Shown here: positions 10,801 to 21,300 of the stretch, piece after piece
How positions within the stretch are numbered: position 1 is the first letter of the stretch
Layout of the letters: each line of letters begins with the position of its first letter
NCBI RefSeq assembly: GCF_964355755.1
Contig: NC_092672.1
Location: 17,916,501 to 17,980,500 of the forward strand
Origin: Antedon mediterranea
Taxonomy: Eukaryota > Echinodermata > Crinoidea > Comatulida > Antedonidae
Length of the DNA stretch: 64,000 bases
Direction: 5' to 3'
The notes under the pieces: generated by a model
What the model saw: the letters and a program-made list of their open reading frames with translations, nothing else
Databases searched by the model: none
What the model was told of the DNA's origin: nothing
Made by a program: the position numbers and the translations under genes

Positions 10801-12603
10801 TCATTTTAAAACCGTCAACATGTTAAAAATTGCAATAAATAGCGGGTCCCGTAATTTCACCTATTCTACACTGTATGTGATATGGATACAGGTTATACTG
10901 TGTATACTATATATGAATATAAATAATAAAATTCAGCAATAACAACATATCATATTCTTCAGTTCAGGTCATAATGCCATAGTGAACACTTCCTTTTGTC
11001 CTCAACCTATCCCCTTAAGTTAATGTTGCACCACTTGCGCTGCGGATAACCAAACTCGTCAAAGTGACGAGTTACATGTCTAGTTATTTATTACTTTCTG
11101 TACAGATTTTGTGTAACAGATATCTCAAAAAGTTTAATGTCAATGATTACCAAAATTTCACAATGTCTTTCAAATACTTTAACTTAGTTCTAATAAGCTT
11201 TTCAGCGTGATCACTCAACCGTGACGTAATTTATACGCCATTTTGTGAAATCACATTATCAATCATATCTCCATAATTAATTATCACATATTAATGTAAT
11301 TCACTAAACGTAAACTTCAGGTCAAGGGTAAAAATATTAGCAAATAATAACGCACGCACACGTAGGGTCATGCGCGTGAAATCGCGCTTTAAAAATTTAA
11401 AAACCTCAAAATTAAGTTTTGATCAAATTAGAGCATGAATTAGGCCATTTGCGTGTTTCAACAAATTACTGCGCAAAAAAAAAATTTTGCGCGCGCAATA
11501 CTTAAAAAGCGTAAAAAATACGATTTTTTTTTACAAATCGCATTCTACTCACCATCTTTAGTACATTCACAAAATTTGAATCAGTTCCGATATAAAATAA
11601 CGCTATACGAGCAGGTTCAAAATTACAAAATGCGCAAATTAGTTGCATCAAAGTGTTGAAAATGGTGAAAAATAAGGCATTTTTAAAATGAAAATAATTC
11701 TTCAGAATGCACGATGACCCCCAATTTTTTTAACTTTTTCTGGAAGCCGTTGAGTTGTAGATATGAATTCATGTACACAATTTATGTACAAAATGTTTTA
11801 AAGTCATCAAATGGCCACTTGAATTTAAAATTAAGTTATTTTTCTCTTTTGTCATTCTTTTTCACATTCAATAGAATGCATCTCTGTTATTTTGTGCCCG
11901 ATTTCGCTCAATTTTCAGTATGTGATTGCTCAATTAATTGACTTTATTATGACTTGCCACTACTTTTATTTTTATGACGTCATCACGCGTAAAAACTTGA
12001 TTAACATAGGTCGTGTAATTTCACCTTCACCGTAAATTTGAATATCTTACAGCTCTTCAGAATTAAAGGTTACCTTGATGATTATAATTTATTATGAAAG
12101 CTGATGAAATTTAGATATGAATTCATATAAAAATCAAGTCTATTGGATGTTGTGACATATGGCCAGTTGAAGTTAAAAAGTAGTATTTTCATCTTTTTCG
12201 TAAAAGTTATACAAATTTCAAAGAGCGCGTACAGCGCTTCTACGTGCCAAATTTTCTTCCAATTCTTATATTTATTTGCTCAATTCCTTATCTTTCGAAA
12301 TTGTCATCTTTGAGTTTATTTTGATAATTCCATCATACCAAAAAATTGGAACATGATGTGTGTCCCGTAATTTCACCTATGCTACACTGTATATAGATAT
12401 ACAGTATTTACTGTACATAATGTATATGGCATATAATAGGCATAACTCAGCACTATAAGCGTATAATAGGATGGCATACATCAACATTTTTCGATTGTAT
12501 GTTAACGTACGTACATGTTTAAAAAATTAATTAATTAATTAAAGTCAATAAAATGATAAAAATGATCACCTATAATTCGTCAAAGTGACGAATTAAATTC
12601 TAG
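7814..12603 (+). mobile_element. Helentron-like element, copy A (interrupted)
   Basis: The 5' end has a 12-bp hairpin (AGGTGATCATTT, 6-nt loop, complement) at about 7817-7846. The same complement strand, AAATGATCACCT, recurs near the 3' end as an asymmetric inverted repeat. It is followed by a 9-bp hairpin AATTCGTCA-AAG-TGACGAATT and a terminal AAATTCTAG. This is the terminal plan of Helentron/Helitron2-type rolling-circle elements. Copy B at 16181-22669 has the same ends. The body (11084-12603 plus the first ~58 bp) has no Rep-helicase frame, so it is non-autonomous. It is split by the tandem C-type pair at 7872-11083. Confidence 0.75.
7872..11083 (+). mobile_element. Tandem Helentron-like elements, C family (two units)
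   Basis: A 76-bp duplicated 5' end (7872-7947) is followed by unit 1 (7948-9559) and unit 2 (9560-11083). The 5' end has a hairpin with GGTTATCCGC...GGATAACC. Each 3' end carries GCGGATAACC, the hairpin AACTCGTCA-AAG-TGACGAGTT, and ACATGTCTAG. Unit 2 follows the CTAG of unit 1 directly, lacks the 5' hairpin, and is nearly identical to unit 1 from about 8026 onward. Head-to-tail joining at the terminus suggests rolling-circle read-through. Each unit has an internal ~355-bp repeat in two copies and three TGACGTCA palindromes about 177 bp apart. There is no transposase. Confidence 0.8.
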
Positions 12604-13449
12604 TAATTTTTTGTTTCTATCATGATGAATTGGTTTAATTTTTAAAGATTTCAACTATCTATTCTGCAGAGAAAATTACCAAATAAGTCTAAATATTGTT
12701 TTAGATGTTTACTGATGCAGTACTGTATTTTAAAAATATTTTCTGCATCAAATGTAATAGGTTCAAATTAACATTCCGCAAATAAACATTTATACAGATA
12801 TTTTGACACAAATTTTTTTTTTTTTAGGTATTAACATTGATTGAACAATAAGAGCAAGTAGTGAGAAACACAAAATGTATCGTACAGTGGCAACATTCAC
12901 AATTTATTGAAACGTTTCTTACTATTAAAATGACACTTTGTAATGGATATGAGCGATCTTAGAAGACTATAGCTGCCGTAATTACTGCCACAATTAACAC
13001 ATTGATAATTGGTAGACAAATTGACACAAAAAAACAATACAGGAATTCAATAAGATATACTGTATATATATTTTTTATTAACCCCTTTTGCACTGTAATA
13101 TTTACAGTAAAATTATGAAGTACAAGTAAATTTGAATAATTTATCCTGTGTACTGTTGTAGTTTTTTTTTATTTATTGAATGTCATGTTTACAAAATAAT
13201 ATACTGTACATATAATACAAAAAAAAATTATACAACATTTTACATACAAGCTGGACAAGAACATATTGGCCGAATGCAGCAGGAGAGTCACAAATATTTT
13301 TCCTGCAATATCCAATCATATTCCAATACCGAGTCTATCATTAGTTGTCTTTGGGTGACCTCTGTTCCAGTCTTCATCAGCTCAACGTCTTTAAATAAAA
13401 GTGGTTTAATGGTTTTCGATCTAAATTAAATACGCGAAATTCATAAAAT
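12604..13449. other. Internal, non-coding part of T1
   Basis: Unannotated AT-rich sequence between the end of Helentron-like copy A and a minus-strand C-type fragment. One 93-aa open frame (13148-13429) has no recognisable domain. Presumably this is T1 interior; no function can be assigned. Confidence 0.4.
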
Positions 13450-13489
13450 CGCGCGTAACTTACGCTGCGCAACTCGGACGGGACCGAAA

Positions 13490-13668
13490 ACCTTATTACG
13501 ACATCTTCAGATAGAGGTCAATCTTCTGATAAAGTTATACAATGTTATGTTGAGAAGATTTAGAGATACACGCGCAACAAAATTATGGGAAAGAAAGAAG
13601 AATAAGAAAGAAAGAAAAAAAGATCGTGACAATAACAAGGGGTTATCCGCCAAGTGCGGATAACCAAC
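13490..13668 (-). mobile_element. Helentron-like C-family 5' end fragment
   Basis: GGTTATCCGC-CAAGT-GCGGATAACC at 13641-13665 is a perfect 10-bp inverted repeat equal to the C-family 5' hairpin. On the minus strand it is followed by CTTGTTATTG and a pyrimidine-rich CTTTCTTT tract, as in the intact copies. The inner boundary is uncertain. A more diverged relative lies near 15775-15850, also on the minus strand. Confidence 0.55.
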
Positions 13669-14695
13669 AAGCTTCAACTGTAAATGTATATCCAAGCTGG
13701 CTGTATTTTCGGAATGTAGCTAAGATTGATGGCATAGCTTAGGCCAGTCTATGAAGAGTACAATGTACCTAGCTGGGCATCTTCTGCAGGGACCCGATTG
13801 TCCCAGTCTGCTTGCTACTAAAGTATATGCAGCAGCATGTATTTAGCCCTGAACTGGAAAAATCCCAGGCTAAGTTAATTAATTTACCTTCCTGTTATTA
13901 TTGTGTTATATATATATTATTATATTTAAAATAACCGTCTAGGCCTAATTACCGACAAATTAACAGCTCAGCTTTACATACGATCAGGGGAAACCCACAG
14001 TCGAGTCGCGTCGATATCTGGTGGTGTTGTACAACGTGCATCGTCCATTGTTAGATCAGATCTCTGCTGTGTGGATGCATTAACATGCATATGTATGAGT
14101 TAGCTCTACCGGCCTAATTTCTGAGTCGATGAGTTCGAAAAAATGGTAAACTTATTTTGATTTTTTATAAGCGAAATCAATATTTTTTTTCGGTGGAAGT
14201 GAATAACTTTATATTAACTACAAAATGGTCTATTCAAAATTTGATTTTTTTCATCTTTATTTTTCATGTTTTGGGGGACAATACAACTTGAATAAAAATA
14301 CCAGAAATGTAAAATTCAAGTTATATTACCTATATTTAGTCATCTGATATCATTTTTTACCACACCGTTTATTTTTCATAGCTTTTTAAAATGCCTCTCT
14401 ATTTACAAAATTTGTGTACAAAAGAATAGAGACTTTACTGTGTAATTTGAACTATCCCCCCACTGATAAGAAAGTGCTTATTTTCAACAAGCTCCTGTAA
14501 GTGTAACACAAATAAAATCCCAAAAATAATGAAACATAGGGGAAATTATAGATCGATAATTATTCGAATGTATGATCAATAGAATTTTTTGCCCGCACCT
14601 TATTTTAAAATTTTTTTAATACCAAAAATTATACAATTTTTTAACGTGGACAAAGTTGTCCTGTCCGCGATATTAGAAATGTCCCATCCGTAACA

Positions 14696-15382
14696 ACATA
14701 TAAATCATATTTATTAATTAATTTGCAGTTAAATTTTTATAATTAACATTCAGTTATCTAAAACAACTATCTGGCAACATAATAATACAAAAAACATATT
14801 TTAAAATCTCTTTTAAATGAGGAGAAATATTACAATACGTAAACCTTCTCAAAAGTCATGTCCATTTGCCGTCCCATTCGCGACCCATACAATTTTCATA
14901 ATAACATTTTTTTTGTACAGTCTTTTTTCTTTTTTGGACTTTCATAATAAACATTGGCCATATAAGTATACATTTATTCTACTTTGAATCTTGGATTCTT
15001 TTTTATTTCTAAGATATGTCTAGTTATATTCTCAAAAATGTCCCGTCCGTAACAAAAAAATACTGTGGAATGCCCCAGTTACGAATATGACTGGTGATAT
15101 TTGTCAAATATGAAATGGGGATCAGCTCAAAAGTTTCACAAATGTGTGGCTAGAAGGGCACTCATAGAGCGCAAAAACCACCTAGGCATTTGAACATTTA
15201 ATGATGATGTGTGAAGCCATCCTTTAAAATCGGGCAATAACTTTTTTAGTAATCCTGCTACTGTAACTACAAATATAGAGAGAAACAAACTATTACAGTA
15301 ATATGCATACCGGTAGTTGATGTATCGGAATTTCATTTCATTTTGTTGTACCTGCCAGTTATTTTATTTTTATAATATTCAG
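14696..15382. other. Repeat remnants upstream of the first visible TBL2 exon
   Basis: Contains a second right-end-like TIR copy (about 15034-15052) and, at about 15077-15155, a fragment matching the interior of the TA-flanked MITEs at 31483-31978 and 50858-51388 (GATCAGCTCAAAAGTTTCAC block). No earlier TBL2 exon could be recognised. Confidence 0.5.
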
Positions 15383-18300
15383 ATGTCTTAGAGGAAATGT
15401 GGAATATGATCATGGAACAAATGTCAAGTTTAGTCCAGATTGCAAGTAAGTCTAATTATTTTAAATTGTGTATTATTTTTGTATGAAAGACATCATCAAA
15501 TGTAGGCCTTGGCTAGGCCTACATTTTATTTGATTCAAATGACAGGAATCTATTTAGATGTTATAGTTGGTGATTGCTGAAAGGTTATATATCAACTCGG
15601 CTGTCGCCTTGTTGATATATAACCTTTTATCATTTACCTCATGCCATTATCTGTACCATTACACTCATAAACATTCATTATTTGTATACTATTAAATGGG
15701 ATCTAAATTTTAATTTAGTAGCAGAAAAAAACATTTAGTTTGAAATTAAGGGTGTGTTAACTGGGGCAAAATTCGTGGAAAGAAGGAAGAATATAGAAAA
15801 AAAGAAAAATAAAAGATGGTTACAATAACAAGGGTTATCTCCCAAGTTGGATGCACTATGAGGTGATAGGTAAACTTGTGCTCTTTGAATGCAGACAGGT
15901 GAATCCCCTTTTTTTTTTGGTGCCTCACTGAGATTCATGTCAGTAGGCTTATAGCTGATAGCTATTATAATGTGCTTAAAGGATCACAATTAGTTGCTCT
16001 CCTTGAAGGTTGTTAAGGAGGGTGGATGAGCATGAAAAAAAAAAAATGACTGATGTTTGTTGTGAATTGACTGATAAATTATGCAAGAGCCTTGTCAGGA
16101 AATGTTTTGAAAAAAAGATCTGATCTCTTAAATTAAAGTTTTTGTGCTGTTGTGTAAAACTTTGTTTATTGCTGTAAATTATTAGGTGATCATTTACAAT
16201 AAAATGATCACCTATTGTTATTGTATGAAATCTTTATTGTTGTTATTATTGTTTCTGTACACTATTTTGTGTAACAATTATCTCAAAAAGTTTAATGTTA
16301 ATGATTATCAAAATTTCACAATGTCTTTCAAATTCTTTAACTTAGTCCTAATAAGCTTTTCAGCTCGATCACTCATCCGTGACGTAATTTATACGCCATT
16401 TTGTGAAATCACATTATCAGTCATATCTCCATAATTCATTATTACATATTAATGAAATTCACTATACATAAACTTCAGGTAAAGGGTAAAAATATTAGCC
16501 AATAAAACGCACGCGCACGTAGGGTAATACGCGTGAAATCGCGCGTTTTTGCGCGCGCAATTCTTAAAAAGCGTAAAAATACACATTTTTTGTAGAAATC
16601 GCATTCTACTCACCATCCTTAGTACATTCACCAAATTTGAGTTTGTTCCGACTTAAAATAACGTTATACGAGCATGTTAAAAATGACAAAATGCGCACAT
16701 TAATTGCATAAAAGTGCTGAAAATGATGAAAAATAAGGCATTTTTAAAATGAAAATAACTCTTCAGAATGCACGATGACCCCTAAGTTTTTTAACTTATT
16801 CGGGAAGCCATTGAGTTGTAGATATAAATGTATATACACATTAGACGTACAAAATTTTTTTGTTGATGTGAGCATGCGCGAGTAGAGACAACACCTAACT
16901 TTTACACGCAGGGAAAAAGATCTTAAATTCAGACTAAAGGTAATATATAGCCAACAAACTCTACTATTTTTAAAAGTTGTATACACTAACTAAAAGAAGA
17001 CTGCATGATGGCGACTAATAGGCCTACTAGGGCAAATACTAAATCAATTGACTTAACAAGAAAAGCTAGACCCTCCGAAAGTCTAGAAGCAGATGATCCA
17101 ATCGAAGCCTCCGGCGATCGACAGGGGGAAACTCAAACGCTCGCCGATCAACTAGGTAGGCTATCAGAACAACTTAATGGTAAACTAGATAAAGTCCTAG
17201 AAAATCAAAAAAACTACAACAAAAGGCTTACCAAACTGGAAACAACTGTCAAAGATCTAGAAAAAAGTGTGGAATATGCGCATGATTCAACTAACAAAAC
17301 GAAGGAAGAAATAAAAAAAATTGGAAATGAAATCAAGAAAATGGAGGAGTATGAAAACAAAATGGCGGCTTATCAGGATAAAATGGCGGACATGGAAAAT
17401 TCAATCCTAAAACAAGAAAGATACAGTAGGAGTTTTAATCTAAGGTTTGGAGGAGTTATAGAAAATGCTACAGAAAACACCCAGGACTTATTGCAAAAAG
17501 TACTACGCGAAGAACTCGGACTCAAGGACATCGAAATTGAAAATTGCCATCGCACCGGGAAACGCCGTTTAGATAACAAACCGAGGCATATAATAGCTAA
17601 ATTTCTGTACCGTCCACAAAGAAACCAAGTCCTAAAACTAGGAAAAGTAAAATTAAAAAGTAAATCACAAAACGTATTTATTACTGAAGATTTACCTGAC
17701 GCGGACATGAAGAAAAAGAGAGAATTATCTACAATTATGGCGCAGGCATATGCCGAAAAACGTAAGCCCGTATTCAGAAATGGACAACTGTTTATCGACG
17801 GTAAGCCATACAAGCCACTAAAATAACTATAATTAAGTCATTAAGCCAAATTAATTAATGTTCAATTGAACACAATTAATTAATGTTTATGAATTATATT
17901 TCATACCTACATTACCGCAGAGTCTATCATTGTCTTGTAGAACGTAGACTAATTATGTGATTGTAGTAGTATTTCTACCGTTATAAATTGTAAATAAACG
18001 AAGTTTGTTTGTTTATGTCGCGCACCTGGCTGTTAGTGTTATGTTCTGGATATCTCTGTCCATTCAAACTTTAATTCATGTGACCCACGGCAGGTGTGCG
18101 ACGATAGTGTTACATAATGAGAAATACCAACAACAATTAAGTGGCTGTTGACGATGTAAGTTTCAACGTAGTTGTTTACCGGTAATTCATCGATGAGTTA
18201 CTGGGTTGATCAAACTCGTAAACGTTAAACACATCGTTTTAATGAAACACAACACAACTAAATGTATTTAAGTTATACTATCCGTACTTTACTAGTGATG

Positions 18301-21300
18301 TATAATGACAAATTATAACAACATTAAGTGGCTGATGTGATTAATAAGTGAGCGCCGTTATTGAGACATCATGTTCTAGACCGTTTCAACGTAGCTGTTT
18401 ACCGGCGATGTTTGACTTACCAGTGAGTAACGATAACTTGCCATAATAATACATTCTGGACATCGGTGAGTTAGATTGATCAACATCTTTTAAGTTAACC
18501 AAATATTTAATTGGCGTCCATGATCATCATTATTGTTTCACTGCCTGTCGTTTAGTTGTTGTTGGTATGTCATGATAAAACAATTCATATTACATTGTAT
18601 ATATTGTAATTTATTGTACATACTTGTTAACTTAGGCTATATAGTGTTAACTATTCTCTGCTGTAAGCAGCTTGCTCAATTTTATTCATTTGTCATTTCC
18701 TTTTCTGTCTAATTTAAATGTTTGAATGTGACCTTTTTGATAATGTAAATGTGAGCACAGAATATTTTAACGAAGATAACTTAATTTCTTCACTTGAACA
18801 TTCTAATTTATCATCAAACTTTTCTATATTTGGACTAAACTGTCGTAGTGTTGTTAATAAGTTTGACTTAATCTCAAACTATTTAGACTCACTCGTACAT
18901 GCCTTCTCCGTCATTGCCTTCAGTGAAACCTGGTTAACCGAAAAAGATAATATTAATCTATACCAGTTACCAGGCTACAGTTTGATTCACAATGATAGGA
19001 AAGATAAGAGAGGTGGTGGGGTAGCGTTCTATGTTACCAACAAACTAACATATATTATTAGAAATGATCTGTCATCTTGTATGACTGAAGCAGAGACTAT
19101 TTTTATTGAGATTGAGTTAGAATCAAGAAATAATGTTATTTGTGGTATAGTTTATAGACCACCCTCACGTTCCTTGCAAAAGTTTGATGATGAATTAACA
19201 TGTGTAATGCAAATGATTAATCTAGAAAAAAAGAAAGCTTACCTTGTGGGAGACTATAACATAAACTTACTCCAACAATCTACCGACAACACTATCCAAT
19301 CACACTTAGACACAATATTTTCTCAGTCATTTCAGCCAATCATAAAAAGTCCTACTAGAATATCCGATAATTGTGCTTCAATAATTGATAACATTTATTG
19401 CAACATCGATTCTTTTACTACGTCCCTTAAAAGTGGAATACTTATTACTGATATTTCTGATCACTTCCCAATATTCTGTGTAGATACTTTGGAAAAACAT
19501 AATAAGCAATATCCTCGATTTGTATATAAACGACAATACTCTCCTCAACAAACGGAGTATTTTTTGCAAGAATTACAAAGTAATCAGTGGAATGATGTGC
19601 TATTCTCAAATAATGCGAATGTTGCTTATCAAAATTTTACAAACACTTTAAATAAAACAATTGATAATTGTTTCCCTTTAAAACGAATTAGAAATAAGGC
19701 GAACAAGTTAAAATCTCCTTGGATCACAGCTGAAATTGCCAGAGCTATCTCTCAAAAACATAAATTATATAAAAAGTACAAACAAAATAACACCACTACT
19801 AATAAAAGTACGTACATACATTTTAGAAACAAGTTAACCACTACTATTAGAAATCGGAAAAAAGAATATTATATGGTCCAGTTTGAACGAAATAAACAAG
19901 ATATTAAAAAAACGTGGACAATCCTAAATGATATAATGGGTAGGAAAAAGACTACCAATTTGCCTACAAAAATAAAATTGGGTACTGAGACTTTCTCTCA
20001 TAATGATGAGAAAGCTGATGCATTCAACTCTTTTTTTATTAATATTGGAGAAAAACTAAATAATAAATTTAGGCATGAATCTCAAAATGAAGAAATCACC
20101 CACAGAACTTTCTTAAAGGGAAATTTTACCTCTTCAATGTTTTTTAAGCCTGTTACTGAACATGAACTTAACCACTATATTAAAAACACAAAGAATACTT
20201 CTCCTGGCCATGATGGTATAAGTGCCCAACTCATAAAATCTGCTTCCCCGTTTATTTTAAAACCTTTATTGCATATTATTAATACGTCATTATCATCGGG
20301 CTGTGTCCCGGCTGATATAAAAATTGCTAAAGTTATCCCGGTATTTAAGAATGGTGACATCTCCGATATAAATAATTATCGGCCTATTTCCATTTTACCT
20401 TTTTTTTCCAAAATATTTGAGAGGATTGTGTATGATCAAACGATTTGTTACCTCTCAAAATATAACGTACTGAGTAAAACACAGTATGGATTTAGACAAC
20501 ACCATTCAACTAGTCATGCTTTAATACAATCGATTGAAAAAATCACAAACGCTATTGAGAATAAAGAGTTCACACTAGGAGTTTTCCTTGATTTATCAAA
20601 AGCGTTTGATACAATCGATCATGATGTATTATTAGATAAGTTAAGATTTTATGGTATAAGAGGAGTTCCGCTAAACTGGTTCTCAAACTATCTTAAAAAA
20701 AGACTACAATACACATTTATTGTTAATACTGCATCTAGTAAAATGACAGTAAACACTGGAGTTCCTCAGGGATCCATATTGGGTCCATTATTATTTCTTA
20801 TATTCATTAATGATATTAGTCTAGCATGTAACCATGTAGACATGATTATGTATGCAGATGACACAAATGTGTTTTATAGTCACAATGATATTACTCAAGC
20901 TTTTGATACAATGAACCAGGAGTTATCTATACTTTCGGACTGGTTTATTGCTAACAAATTAACGCTAAATGTAAACAAATCAAAATATGTTATATTTAAG
21001 GCTAGAAATAAGTCAGCTGACACTACCTCACTAGAATTGAGGATGGGAAATGAATGTATAGTAAAAGCTACTGAAGTTAAATTTCTAGGCTTATTTCTGG
21101 ATGAAACTTTATCGTTTAATTTTCATGTAAATGAGGTAGCAAACAGTATTTCTAGAATAATTGGTGTCTTAAACAAAGTGAAGTCTATGTTATCAAGTAA
21201 AATCTTGTTAACGGTATACAATGCACTTATATTACCTAGAATAACGTATGCTATCACAGTATGGGGTGCTACTTCTGCTACAAACTTAAACCGTATACAT

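Larger units (their letters stand above)
7203..14287. mobile_element. TIR DNA transposon (T1) with nested Helentron-like insertions
   Basis: The left end reads AAAGATGTATTGTCCCCC. The right end is GGGGGACAATACAACTT, giving a ~17-bp TIR with one or two mismatches. Without the Helentron-like insert 7814-12603 the element is about 2.3 kb. The flanks rejoin as a repeat that is uninterrupted at 61.52 kb, which fixes the limits to a few bases; the duplication is probably a TA dinucleotide. A shorter relative is complete at 59864-60378, and fragments lie at 33607-33800 and 39485-39690. No transposase was recognised. A splice-donor-like TTTAG/GTGAGT occurs near 7595. Confidence 0.75.
6527..14695. mobile_element. 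Composite DNA transposon with perfect 19-bp TIRs
   Basis: TGTTACGGATGGGACATTT at 6527-6545 is matched perfectly in inverted orientation at 14677-14695. Between them lie a repeat also present at 61240-61735, a second TIR element (7203-14287), and Helentron-like insertions. A second right-end-like copy (AAATGTCCCGTCCGTAACA) lies at about 15034-15052, so the true right end could be there. No transposase frame is visible outside the nested insertions. No convincing target duplication was seen. Confidence 0.6.

Noticed and set aside
6527-15382. Upstream exons of TBL2
   Set aside because: No segment encodes the expected first WD repeat or membrane anchor with splice sites; the exons probably lie beyond the window.
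17373-17813. 146-codon minus-strand ORF opposite LINE ORF1
   Set aside because: Antisense shadow of the coiled-coil ORF1 with no features of its own.
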